From: an uncultured Paenibacillaceae bacterium | Lineage (GTDB): Bacteria > Bacillota > Bacilli > Aneurinibacillales > Aneurinibacillaceae | DNA length: 28,496 bases | Reading direction: 5' to 3' | NCBI GenBank assembly: GCA_937874515.1 | Contig: CALNBV010000234.1 | Location: forward strand, 1-28,496 | Shown here: positions 15,435-22,718 of the stretch, piece after piece | How the letters are laid out: each line of letters opens with the position of its first letter | Numbering within the stretch: position 1 is the stretch's first letter | The notes under the pieces: model-generated | Told to the model about the DNA's origin: nothing | The model's input: only the letters and a program-made list of their open reading frames with translations | Databases searched by the model: none | Position numbers and translations under genes: made by a program

Positions 15435-15875
15435 TTAATCTGAGTGTAGATTACCGAAGTATTGTATAAATTCTGAAGGGGTATACACTGCAAAGTGCTC
15501 ACGGATTTCATGTGTATGAAAGTCATAATCTCCTGTAACTAATATATCTGGTTGGGCTATTATGGCTGAAGCAAGAATGGGGAGGTCTTTCTCATCCCGA
15601 ATATAAGGTGTATTAATTTTCGTTAAATCGGTAGGAGTATAAGCTAATTCAAAATCCAATGCTACCAGCATTTTATCCCAAGCAGCTACTTTATTGGGGA
15701 AGCGTTTTATTAATACTTGCGAAACTTCTGAAAGTGTATAACTGCAAATGATTAAATGATGCTTTTCGGAAAGTAATAGAAGTAAGTATCTTGATATAGA
15801 TGTTTCTGAGATCATCGCTGAAATTAGGACATTTGTATCAATAAATACTCGGAATGAATTATTTTTTTCCTTCAT
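15435..15875 (-). CDS. PIN-domain toxin of a type II toxin-antitoxin pair
   Basis: 146 aa. The PIN acidic set is visible: Asp in 'VFIDTNVLISA' (about residue 13), Glu in 'TLSEVSQVL', Asp in 'RDEKDLPILASAI', and Asp in 'LVTGDYDF'. These residues hold the divalent metal for RNA cleavage. It belongs to the COG1569-like PIN subgroup that pairs with AbrB-fold antitoxins. Its ATG overlaps the last 17 bases of the antitoxin gene, so translation is coupled. Likely a ribonuclease held inactive by its partner; the RNA target is unknown. Confidence 0.88.
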   Translation of the reverse strand: MKEKNNSFRVFIDTNVLISAMISETSISRYLLLLLSEKHHLIICSYTLSEVSQVLIKRFPNKVAAWDKMLVALDFELAYTPTDLTKINTPYIRDEKDLPILASAIIAQPDILVTGDYDFHTHEIREHFAVYTPSEFIQYFGNLHSD

Positions 15876-16125
15876 TCCACATTTTCTCCCGGACTTGTTC
15901 TAACTCACCTACTAATTCTTCCTCAGTAATTCCTTTGTTTTTTATTTCTAAACTCATCTCATTAAGAAACTCACGCAAAGCAATAACACTAGCTTTTGTA
16001 ATAACAAATTTACCATTTTCCTCAATAAAGGCAACTTTATCCCCTTCATTCAATTTCAGCATTTCTCTAACAGACTTAGGAATGGTAACTTGTCCTTTCG
16101 AACTCATTCTTGAAACTTCCATCAT
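15859..16125 (-). CDS. AbrB/SpoVT-MazE-type antitoxin
   Basis: 88 aa. The N-terminal swapped-hairpin DNA-binding domain is clear: 'RMSSKGQVTIPKSVREMLKLNEGDKVAFI' (residues about 5-33). The C-terminal half is acidic and helical ('LNEMSLEIKNKGITEEELVGELEQV') and would wrap the toxin. It should repress its own promoter (16171-16199) as a complex with the toxin. Two ATGs (16125 and 16122) follow a strong SD (AGGAGGGG). Confidence 0.9.
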   Translation of the reverse strand: MMEVSRMSSKGQVTIPKSVREMLKLNEGDKVAFIEENGKFVITKASVIALREFLNEMSLEIKNKGITEEELVGELEQVREKMWNEGKK

Positions 16126-16170
16126 AACCCCTCCTTACATTCTTTACTTTTCCTACCTTCTTTACTAAAA

Positions 16171-16199
16171 AGAATAACCTATCACCGTCTAATTTTCAA
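16171..16199 (-). promoter_or_regulatory. Promoter of the toxin-antitoxin pair
   Basis: TTGAAA (16194-16199), 17-bp spacer, TATTCT (16171-16176) on the minus strand. It is separated from the aminotransferase gene by that gene's terminator, so the pair is transcribed on its own. Confidence 0.5.
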
Positions 16200-16238
16200 G
16201 TAAGTTAAGAACCTTGGTTGAGCCGACATTGATAAATA

Positions 16239-16272
16239 TAAAAAATCGATCCGAAAATTAATCAGACCGATT
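16239..16272 (-). terminator. Terminator of the aminotransferase gene
   Basis: In minus-strand RNA AATCGGUC (16265-16272) pairs with GAUCGAUU (16244-16251), one G-U pair, followed by a U-tract (16239-16245 on the plus strand is a run of A). It begins 26 nt past the aminotransferase stop. Confidence 0.6.
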
Positions 16273-16297
16273 CTATTTCTCTTACCATATTAACGTT

Positions 16298-17485
16298 TTA
16301 CTTAAAATAATTTCTTAATGCCTTTAATGGTTCTCTTGCGCCTTCAATGGTAGATAATGGCAAGCTAAAAGACATCCTAAAGTATCCTGGCCGCCCAAAT
16401 CCCGTTCCAGGTACGATTAATACATTAAATTTCTCAACTGCGATCCTGCAAAACTCTACATCATCGGGGATTGGAGATTTTGGGAATATGAAGAATCCGC
16501 CCTGTGTTTTGTGAAATTCAAAATTGGCTTCCTCTAAAACTTCCACCATTAAATCTCTTCGTTCCCTGTATTCTTCTTGTTCTGTAACTAGTTGATCCAG
16601 TCTGGCTAACACATTTTGCATTAATGCAGGTGCATTAACAAAACCTAATGTTCTGTTGGCAAAAATAAATGCAGAAATAAGGGTTTGATGGCCCTCAATT
16701 TCTTTGTCCACAGCAATAAAACCAATTCTTTCCCCTGCTAAGCCTAAGTCTTTGCTAAAGGAACTTGCATAAATCACCCGGTGGTACGAAGCGAAAGGAT
16801 TCACGTTTTCAACGCCATCATAAGTTAACTGTGTATAAGGAGCATCGTAGATCATATAAATTGGGTTATTAAATTCTGCTTCTTTTTCTTTCAAAAGTTC
16901 TCCTAATGAAAAGATCGATTCTCTGGATAGAATACATCCTGTAGGATTATGGGGTGTATTTATGATAATCCCTTTGGTTCGAGCTGTAATTTTACTTGCA
17001 ACTTCTTCAACAGAAATTTGAAAGTTTTCATCAAGATTACAATAAACAGGAACGCCCTGAGCATTCATAATATAATATTTATACTCAACAAAATAAGGCA
17101 CCAAAACTATGACTTCATCATTGGGATTAAGGATGCTTTTTAATACCACATTCAAGGCACCACCCGCTCCAGAGGTCATTACAACGGATTCCGGATAAAT
17201 AGGGTGATTGTATAGGTCCCCCAGAAAACGCCCAACGGTTTCCCTGGCACCTGGCAATCCTTGATTGGAAATATAACCATGGAGATTTTTTGGCGGATTC
17301 GCTGTTAATGCTGACAGCTCTTTTCTAAAGTTTTCCGGAGGTTCAGTAATGGGATTCCCCAATGAAAAATCAAAAACTTTATCTTCACCATAGATTTTTT
17401 TTAACTGATTTCCTTTTTCAAAAAGATCTCTGATCCATGATCCCTCATTTAAATAACCAGCCATTTGATTAGATATTAGGTTCAC
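16298..17485 (-). CDS. PLP-dependent aminotransferase, class I/II
   Basis: 395 aa, usual length for fold-type I aspartate/aromatic aminotransferases. Marks are 'FDFSLGNPITEPP' near the start, 'SGAGGALNVVLKSI' (cofactor phosphate), 'IINTPHNPTGCILS' (Asn binding the PLP ring), 'YDAPYTQL' (Asp and Tyr), the Schiff-base Lys in 'YASSFSKDLGLAGERIGF', and the substrate-carboxylate Arg in 'PGYFRMSFS'. It transfers an amino group between an amino acid and a 2-oxoacid; the specific substrate cannot be told. The start is GTG with SD AAAGGA about 9 nt upstream. The last codons are the source of the 27-nt repeat that flanks the toxin-antitoxin pair. Confidence 0.92.
   Translation of the reverse strand: MNLISNQMAGYLNEGSWIRDLFEKGNQLKKIYGEDKVFDFSLGNPITEPPENFRKELSALTANPPKNLHGYISNQGLPGARETVGRFLGDLYNHPIYPESVVMTSGAGGALNVVLKSILNPNDEVIVLVPYFVEYKYYIMNAQGVPVYCNLDENFQISVEEVASKITARTKGIIINTPHNPTGCILSRESIFSLGELLKEKEAEFNNPIYMIYDAPYTQLTYDGVENVNPFASYHRVIYASSFSKDLGLAGERIGFIAVDKEIEGHQTLISAFIFANRTLGFVNAPALMQNVLARLDQLVTEQEEYRERRDLMVEVLEEANFEFHKTQGGFFIFPKSPIPDDVEFCRIAVEKFNVLIVPGTGFGRPGYFRMSFSLPLSTIEGAREPLKALRNYFK
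16312..16338. repeat. 27-nt direct repeat, right copy (in aminotransferase 3' end)
   Basis: Lies within the last coding segment of the aminotransferase gene and matches 15407-15433 at 26 of 27 bases. Between the copies lie the aminotransferase stop and terminator and the whole toxin-antitoxin unit. Confidence 0.8.
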
Positions 17486-17591
17486 AATGCATTATCCTTT
17501 CATTAATTATTTTTTTACGTATGTAGATACCAGTTTTATTATATTATAACTCTTGTAATGAATAGGTATATGAGGAATGGCTATATATTTT

Positions 17592-17610
17592 TTCTTTTCT
17601 GTTAGGATGG
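17592..17610. repeat. 19-nt repeat upstream of the aminotransferase gene
   Basis: On the minus strand reads CCATCCTAACAGAAAAGAA, identical to 18172-18190. It lies about 107 nt before the aminotransferase start and just beyond the U-tract of the globin terminator. Confidence 0.7.
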
Positions 17611-17617
17611 GAAAATA

Positions 17618-17649
17618 TAAAAAAGAAAAACCGGTCCAATTGGGACCGG
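17618..17649 (-). terminator. Terminator of the globin gene
   Basis: CCGGTCC (17631-17637) pairs with GGACCGG (17643-17649) around AATTG; on the minus strand a U-rich run (complement of 17618-17630) follows. It lies about 60 nt past the globin stop. Confidence 0.75.
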
Positions 17650-17707
17650 CCGTAAAGTAGTTTTAGTTAGTTGTACTTGAGATGAAATATGCAGAATAGG
17701 GAAGACC

Positions 17708-18091
17708 CTATTTGACAGTAATTATATAATCCTTCAAATCCAGCAATTTTTTGCTTAAGGCATCAATGGCATCCACAGGAATACCTGTTTCATATAAACT
17801 TAACACCAGGAGATCCATAAAACGATCGAATTGGGGCACATTAATGCTCAAGTCTTTATGGGATTTTTCCATCACTTTCTGGCTATGGTTTCCATAGCCA
17901 CATTTGCATGTGCACGATGAAGGCCCCCCGGCAATCCGTGCAATGAAGTTTAATTGTTGTTGCAGATGTTTTTCCATATCACGTTCCAGGAAAAAAGGTT
18001 TCATCTCTTCGTCTTTCATGAGATGACCATGGAAGATGTGCAGCGCTTCCTCTAACTTTTCCTTCCCTCCCATTTTTTCGAATAAAGTCAC
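17708..18091 (-). CDS. Truncated hemoglobin (group 1 type) with Cys-rich insertion
   Basis: 127 aa from GTG 18091. It opens 'TLFEKMGGKEKLEEAL', the usual trHb start, and has the proximal His at H78 in 'MEKSHKDLSINVPQFDRF' (family: A-H-x-x-L-x-I-x-x-x-x-F). Such proteins bind heme and handle O2 or NO. In place of the short 'GGP-x-x-Y-x-G-R' turn before the F helix, this protein has 'GGPSSCTCKCGYGN' with Cys at 60, 62 and 64, an insertion of several residues. A longer reading from ATG 18166 is possible, but the -35 and -10 boxes (18132-18160) lie inside it and an SD (GGAGGT) precedes the GTG by 8 nt, so the short form is favoured. Confidence 0.85.
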   Translation of the reverse strand: MTLFEKMGGKEKLEEALHIFHGHLMKDEEMKPFFLERDMEKHLQQQLNFIARIAGGPSSCTCKCGYGNHSQKVMEKSHKDLSINVPQFDRFMDLLVLSLYETGIPVDAIDALSKKLLDLKDYIITVK

Positions 18092-18131
18092 CTTTTTTAC
18101 CTCCATCCTCCCCATCCTTTCTTTCACAGTT

Positions 18132-18160
18132 TTTATATCTCTGCTTCTTGTTAGTGTAAA
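18132..18160 (-). promoter_or_regulatory. Promoter of the globin gene
   Basis: TTTACA (18155-18160), 17-bp spacer, TATAAA (18132-18137) on the minus strand, giving a leader of about 35 nt to the GTG start. The 19-nt repeat lies 12 bp upstream of the -35 box. Confidence 0.6.
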
Positions 18161-18171
18161 ATACATCGTTA

Positions 18172-18190
18172 TTCTTTTCTGTTAGGATGG
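18172..18190. repeat. 19-nt repeat upstream of the globin promoter
   Basis: Exact copy of 17592-17610 in the same orientation, 580 bp apart. In both places it lies between an upstream terminator and the next minus-strand gene, so it may be a shared regulator site or the mark of a local duplication. Confidence 0.7.
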
Positions 18191-18204
18191 AAGATAATTT
18201 CACA

Positions 18205-18245
18205 CAAAAAAAAACGTTCTCCCAGAAGGAGAACTAAAGAACGTT
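18205..18245 (-). terminator. Strong bidirectional terminator hairpin
   Basis: Two alternative stems: AACGTTCT (18213-18220) with 18238-18245, or GTTCTCC (18216-18222) with GGAGAAC (18228-18234). On the minus strand a run of about nine U follows. It lies downstream of the HtpX terminator, so HtpX transcripts meet two terminators in a row. Confidence 0.65.
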
Positions 18246-18277
18246 TTTATAAACTAACAGGAGTATGAAAATATTAT

Positions 18278-18313
18278 AAACCCCTGAAGCAGGTAATCCC
18301 GACTCAGGGGTTT
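18278..18313 (-). terminator. Terminator of htpX
   Basis: Perfect 10-bp stem AAACCCCTGA (18278-18287) and TCAGGGGTTT (18304-18313) with a 16-nt loop, followed on the minus strand by a U/A-rich stretch. It starts 14 nt past the HtpX stop. Confidence 0.65.
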
Positions 18314-18327
18314 AACAAAAGTCTTTT

Positions 18328-19224
18328 TTAGTTGTACATATTCTGGCGAAGACGGGCAATACGGTCTTCTAAGTCTGGGTGGCTGGAAAACAGTTTCCAG
18401 AATCCGCTTTTTCCGCTAATTTTAAAAGCAGCTACTGATTTTTGGCTATCATCCACTAAATCCATATCCACTGCCTGGCGTAAAGATTCTAAGGCGTAAA
18501 TCATCTTATCTCGGCCGCCTAAACGGGCACCGGCTTCATCGGCACGATATTCCCGATAACGGGAGAAGGCCATAACTACGAGACTGCCTAAGATGGATAA
18601 AAGAATATCTAAAATAATCATTACCACAAAGTGAACAATACCTGCTACTTCTTCTCTTACAAAAGTAGAAGCAATGTAAGCAATAACACGAGAAAGGAAA
18701 ACAACAAAGGTATTAATAACCCCTTGTAAAAGGGTCATGGTCACCATATCCCCATTGGCAACGTGGGCAATTTCATGGGAAAGCACGCCAGACACTGCAT
18801 CTTTGTCCATTCTTTCCAGCAATCCAGTGGAAACTGCAACAAGGGAATTATTCTTGCTTGGCCCAGTAGCAAATGCATTCACTTCTGGAGAATTGTAGAT
18901 CCCCACTTGAGGCATTTTGCTGATGCCTGCTTCACGGGCTAGATCATGGACTTCTTGTACAAGCCACTGTTCATAGGATTCTAAATGGGGATTGTTTGGG
19001 TCAATAACTTGTACACCCATAACCCACTTGGCCATTTGTTTAGAAATAAGTAAAGAAATAATAGAACCTGTAAAACCAATAATCGCACTAAAAGCAAGCA
19101 AAGAACCGAAATTAATGCCACTCTCATCAATATACCGATTTACACCAAGGACACTTGCAACAATTCCAATGGTTACAATTACTAAGATATTTGTTAAGAG
19201 AAACAGGGAAATTCTTTTAAACAT
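18328..19224 (-). CDS. htpX: Membrane zinc metalloprotease HtpX
   Basis: 298 aa. Two N-terminal helices (about 5-30 and 38-60) precede the cytosolic M48 domain. The zinc motif is in 'GVLSHEIAHVANGDM', with the third ligand Glu in 'REYRADEAGA' near residue 220. Two more hydrophobic segments lie between (about 160-185 and 195-218). The 'NAFATGPSKNNSLVAVSTGLL' strand is typical of HtpX. It degrades misfolded membrane proteins. SD AAGGAG is about 11 nt before the ATG. Monocistronic, closed by its own terminator. Confidence 0.95.
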   Translation of the reverse strand: MFKRISLFLLTNILVIVTIGIVASVLGVNRYIDESGINFGSLLAFSAIIGFTGSIISLLISKQMAKWVMGVQVIDPNNPHLESYEQWLVQEVHDLAREAGISKMPQVGIYNSPEVNAFATGPSKNNSLVAVSTGLLERMDKDAVSGVLSHEIAHVANGDMVTMTLLQGVINTFVVFLSRVIAYIASTFVREEVAGIVHFVVMIILDILLSILGSLVVMAFSRYREYRADEAGARLGGRDKMIYALESLRQAVDMDLVDDSQKSVAAFKISGKSGFWKLFSSHPDLEDRIARLRQNMYN

Positions 19225-19363
19225 CTAGTTCGGACTCCTTCTATTTTTTTTAATTTATCCTATACTTTATTATACATCTACGTAACGTGAAAATGTTAGG
19301 TTTCATATTATTTCCTGGAAATGCTATCCTTATCTAAGGAAAAAAATTTTGGAGGCTTAATTA

Positions 19364-19957
19364 ATGAAATTTCGGAAACAACTTATCTTTCTTAGTATCA
19401 CCCTCGCCATCTTTTTTCTAACCGCATGTAGCAGTATAGGAATGAATCCCGTCCAATCAGATTCCAACACTGGTGATTCACGAGCCTATATGGAAGTGAA
19501 TGAAAAAAAGCTACAGAAGGTAACTGTGTCCCGGGTTGTTGATGGGGATACCTTTGAAATTATGGTGAATAACAAAAAGAAAAAGGTCCGTTTAATCCTG
19601 ATAGACACGCCAGAAACCTCAGCTCCCGGACGGCCTAAAGGCTATTTTGGCACAGAAGCAAAGGACTATACCATTAGCCGCCTTGCGGATCAAACGGTAT
19701 GGTTAGAAAAAGATGTGCAGGCCAATGATCAATACGGACGCATGTTGCGTTATGTTTATTTGGATGTAAAAGACGGGAAAGGGGAATTTTTTAATGGTAC
19801 CCTTGTCCGCAGCGGATTTGCCCGACTGGCCACCTATCCCCCGAATGTAAAGTATGTGGACCAAATCCGCCTCTGGCAAACAGAAGCCCGGGAAGCTGGC
19901 CGGGGCATCTGGAAAGACTTTGACCAATCCTTCCCAGATCGGAAACCTGAAAAATAG
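19364..19957 (+). CDS. Lipoprotein thermonuclease (SNase family)
   Basis: 197 aa. The signal peptide (residues 1-20) ends in a lipobox FLTAC, so the protein should be lipid-anchored outside the membrane. The SNase fold follows from about residue 45: 'VSRVVDGDTFEI', 'KVRLILIDTPET' (catalytic Arg and Ca-binding Asp), 'YFGTEAKDY' (catalytic Glu region), and 'DQYGRMLRYVYLD' (second catalytic Arg). It ends 'AREAGRGIWKDF', as family members do. It cleaves DNA and RNA with Ca2+. SD TTGGAGG is about 10 nt before the ATG. Convergent with arsB. Confidence 0.93.
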   Translation: MKFRKQLIFLSITLAIFFLTACSSIGMNPVQSDSNTGDSRAYMEVNEKKLQKVTVSRVVDGDTFEIMVNNKKKKVRLILIDTPETSAPGRPKGYFGTEAKDYTISRLADQTVWLEKDVQANDQYGRMLRYVYLDVKDGKGEFFNGTLVRSGFARLATYPPNVKYVDQIRLWQTEAREAGRGIWKDFDQSFPDRKPEK

Positions 19958-19969
19958 ACGTCGTTCAAT

Positions 19970-21262
19970 TTAAATGACCTTTAACCAAAATCCCAATCCC
20001 AATAAGGTAATAAACAGAGTAGGCAAAGTAAGAATGAATCCCACCTTGAAATAATACCCCCAGGTGATGTGGATTCCTTTACGAGAAAGTATGTGCAACC
20101 AAATAAGGGTTGCCAGAGAACCAATGGGAGTAATTTTCGGACCCAGGTCACAACCAATGACATTGGCATAGGCCAGAGCTTCCCGGATTGCTCCCACACT
20201 GACCGTGCCATCTATGGCTAAGGCGCCAATCATAATGGAAGGAAGATTGTTCATCACAGAAGACAGAAAGGCAGCGAGAAAACCCATCCCTAGCACCGCC
20301 CCGTAAATCCCATCTTCAGCCGCTCTTTCAATGACCTTACCCAATAGATTTGTCAGGCCAGCATTGCGCAAACCAAACACAACAAGATACATCCCAATAG
20401 AGAAAATGATAATTTGCCAGGGGGCTTCTTTCACCATTTTCCTGCTATGGATGACTTTGCTTCGCTGCGCCATCCCTACAAAAATAACTGCCGCTCCCCC
20501 TACAATAAAAGAGACAGGAACACCAAGAGGCTGACTTACTAAATACCCCACAAATAGAATCCCTAACACAACCCAGGATAAATGAAATAACGTTGGATCT
20601 CGCAGGGCTTCTTTCGGCTCTTTCAATTGAGCAAGAGAATAGGTATTAGGAATGCTTTTATGAAAAAATAAATAAAGTACAGTCAGGCTGGCCAGAAATG
20701 AAATCATATTTGGCACAACCATGTGCAGGGCATATTCTGCAAATCCAATTTCAAAGAAATCTGCCGAAACAATGTTCGTTAAATTGCTAATGGTAAAGGG
20801 AAGAGATGTTGTATCTGCAATGAAACCACTGGCCATCACAAAAGGCAAAATGGTTTTCTCTTGAAAATTAAGGGTTCGCACCATAGCCAGTACAATCGGT
20901 GTAAGAATAAGGGCTGCTCCATCATTGGCGAAGAAGGCTGAAACAAGTGACCCTAACACAAGAATGTAGACAAACATCCATCGGGTATTCCCTCTGGCTA
21001 ATCGGGCCATATGTAACGCTGCCCATTCAAAAAAACCAATTTCATCTAATACTAAGGAAATAAGAATAATCCCAATGAAGGCAAGGGTAGCGTTCCACAC
21101 GATCTCTGTGACTGTTCCCACATCAGCCCATGTGACAACACCAAACAATAAAGCCAATAGAGCTCCCCCGGTGGCACTCCAACCGATTTTCAAACCTTTT
21201 GGCTGCCAGATGACCAGGGTTACTGTAAAAACAAAAATAAAAACTGCAATCCATATCTTCAT
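19970..21262 (-). CDS. arsB: Arsenite/antimonite efflux pump ArsB
   Basis: 430 aa, the length of staphylococcal ArsB. It follows that protein closely along its whole length: 'VIWQPKGLKIG', 'IVWNATLAFIGIILISLVLDEIGFFEW', 'FFANDGAALILTPIVLAMVR', 'SGFIADTTSLPFTISNLTNIVSADFF', 'SIGMYLVVFGLRNAG', 'AAFLSSVMNNLPSIMIGALA' and 'DLGPKITPIGSLATLIWLH'. About 12 helices. It exports As(III) and Sb(III) driven by the proton potential. No arsR, arsC or arsA lies next to it, which is unusual. SD is moderate (ACGGAGTG). Confidence 0.93.
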   Translation of the reverse strand: MKIWIAVFIFVFTVTLVIWQPKGLKIGWSATGGALLALLFGVVTWADVGTVTEIVWNATLAFIGIILISLVLDEIGFFEWAALHMARLARGNTRWMFVYILVLGSLVSAFFANDGAALILTPIVLAMVRTLNFQEKTILPFVMASGFIADTTSLPFTISNLTNIVSADFFEIGFAEYALHMVVPNMISFLASLTVLYLFFHKSIPNTYSLAQLKEPKEALRDPTLFHLSWVVLGILFVGYLVSQPLGVPVSFIVGGAAVIFVGMAQRSKVIHSRKMVKEAPWQIIIFSIGMYLVVFGLRNAGLTNLLGKVIERAAEDGIYGAVLGMGFLAAFLSSVMNNLPSIMIGALAIDGTVSVGAIREALAYANVIGCDLGPKITPIGSLATLIWLHILSRKGIHITWGYYFKVGFILTLPTLFITLLGLGFWLKVI

Positions 21263-21344
21263 GATGTCGCACTCCGTTGTCTAACTTTCGTCATTAAATT
21301 TTCAGAAACCATCTATATACTTAAGAAAAAGGAGGTCTTCACCC

Positions 21345-21653
21345 ATGATGACAGGCAGAATGATTGGACACGGAATGTACGGCGGTGGGATCAACATGCT
21401 TTTTTTGTTTATTATTTTCACCGTTATTACAATTGCTATCGTTTACTATTTAATTCGCAAGGCCCAACTATTAAACCCGCCTTCTAGACACCAGATACAA
21501 CAAAACCAGGAAAAAGTATCAGATTCCGCAGAAGCCATCCTCCGCGAACGTTATGCCCGTGGTGAGGTTAGTGACGAAGAATATGATCAAAAACTAAAAA
21601 AACTTCGTGGTGAAAAAACAAACGAAGAGCAAGAAGAAAACGGCATCCAATAG
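21345..21653 (+). CDS. SHOCT-domain small membrane protein
   Basis: 102 aa. A Met- and Gly-rich start (MMTGRMIGHGMYGGG), one helix at about 18-40, and a C-terminal SHOCT motif 'AILRERYARGEVSDEEYDQKLKKL' (residues about 64-87). SHOCT is a short helical oligomerisation module. The Met/His/Gly start recalls small proteins near copper genes but proves nothing. SD AAGGAGGT lies 9 nt upstream. Its stop codon is in the loop of a terminator. Confidence 0.85.
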   Translation: MMTGRMIGHGMYGGGINMLFLFIIFTVITIAIVYYLIRKAQLLNPPSRHQIQQNQEKVSDSAEAILRERYARGEVSDEEYDQKLKKLRGEKTNEEQEENGIQ

Positions 21654-21665
21654 GGTGCCGTTTTC
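21636..21665 (+). terminator. Bidirectional terminator between SHOCT gene and next gene
   Basis: Stem of 13 bp, GAAAACGGCATCC (21636-21648) with 21653-21665, one G-U pair and a 4-nt loop, T-rich on both exits. It serves both convergent genes. Confidence 0.75.
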
Positions 21666-21666
21666 A

Positions 21667-22062
21667 CTATTGATCCAAACTTTTCCGAATAAATCTAAAA
21701 CGCCGATCCTCTTTAAAGTCTTGCAAAATAGACCACTCTTCAAGCCACAAATCGATTTCTTCCTGCAGTGGTTTCCATTTCTCTTCTTGATGTTTAAACA
21801 GAGCTTCAAGAAGAGCCATGATTTCTGCCCGATCCGTATCTGTCCCGATAAAAAAGCCAAAGCCATCCTGCCCGTCTACTGTAACGGTACATTCCGTCAT
21901 CAGACTCTTTGCCCCTTTTTCCGTCTCTATCATTTTATTCATACCCATACGGGATGATTTATTAACATGTACTTCTCCCAGCTGTAAGATTCGGTCTCGC
22001 CAGGGACGAATATGTTCTGTTTTGATACCAGTTAATACTTCCGTTCTCCAAATCTCCTTCAT
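21667..22062 (-). CDS. Protein of unknown function, 131 aa
   Basis: I do not recognise the family. The protein is soluble, with no signal peptide, and has a beta-rich middle ('SLMTECTVTVDGQDGFGFFIGTDTDRAEIMALLEALF') and an amphipathic helical end rich in Trp and Glu (KWKPLQEEIDLWLEEW). An excellent SD (AGGAGG, 6 nt from ATG) and a terminator at its 3' end support a real gene. Convergent with the SHOCT gene. Confidence 0.7.
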   Translation of the reverse strand: MKEIWRTEVLTGIKTEHIRPWRDRILQLGEVHVNKSSRMGMNKMIETEKGAKSLMTECTVTVDGQDGFGFFIGTDTDRAEIMALLEALFKHQEEKWKPLQEEIDLWLEEWSILQDFKEDRRFRFIRKSLDQ

Positions 22063-22177
22063 TTAAACCTCCTATAGAAAACATGTGCTACAAAAAACCT
22101 GTGACAACATTATTCACAAACAACCATTCAGTCCCGTGCTAAAATAAAGGCAAATCCATCGAATGGGGGTGTACAAC

Positions 22178-22660
22178 ATGAAACGTCTTGTAGCAATCAT
22201 TATCTCTATTCTATTACTAATTCTATGTGGTTGTCATGCTATTATCGCTAACAGATTGCATTACGTAAAAAGTGTAACCCTTTATGACTATGGAAATACT
22301 TATTCTATCCCGCAAAATGATACCGCTTTCAACCGGATTGTTCGGCAAACTGAAGACATTATTAATAAACCATTGTCTGTATGCAAATGTGGCGTTCCTT
22401 CGAAAGAAGATTTGGCCCGCAATACGACACAGGGTATTATTATTGAATTAGAAAAACCCATACAAATTAAAATAAAAGAAATAGACAACCCGAACCTTCG
22501 CGAAGACACTATGGATTCCCTCTGGATTTCTCTCGACCCGGAACAAAAACAACTAGCAACTATGAACCAGGCAGATTCCACCCTTTATGGAGGAAAGAAA
22601 AACTGTTTTATGGATATCCAAAAAACAGCATCAATCTATTTGCAAAAGGAACGAAAGTGA
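22178..22660 (+). CDS. Putative lipoprotein, 160 aa
   Basis: Unrecognised family. The protein begins MKRLVAIIISILLLILCGC, a signal peptide with a lipobox-like L-C-G-C, so lipid anchoring is likely. The mature part has three Cys (C-K-C at about 77-79 and one near 144) and a mixed charged sequence. The start at 22178 is preferred because SD GGGGGTG lies just before it and the upstream ATG (22163) overlaps that SD. An extended -10 (TGCTAAAAT) lies about 40 nt upstream. Followed by a strong terminator. Confidence 0.7.
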   Translation: MKRLVAIIISILLLILCGCHAIIANRLHYVKSVTLYDYGNTYSIPQNDTAFNRIVRQTEDIINKPLSVCKCGVPSKEDLARNTTQGIIIELEKPIQIKIKEIDNPNLREDTMDSLWISLDPEQKQLATMNQADSTLYGGKKNCFMDIQKTASIYLQKERK

Positions 22661-22670
22661 ATGAAGAAAG

Positions 22671-22704
22671 AAGGGATGAACACTTCTGCAAGTGTTCATC
22701 CCTT
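22671..22704 (+). terminator. Strong intrinsic terminator
   Basis: Perfect 15-bp stem, 22671-22685 with 22690-22704, loop CTGC, followed by TTCTTT. It closes the lipoprotein gene and also faces the end of the CDGSH microprotein gene on the other strand. Confidence 0.85.
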
Positions 22705-22718
22705 TTCTTTACCACGAT

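Noticed and set aside
18091..18166. N-terminal extension of the globin to 152 aa
   Set aside because: The likely promoter lies within it and a well-placed SD precedes GTG 18091, where the family start begins.
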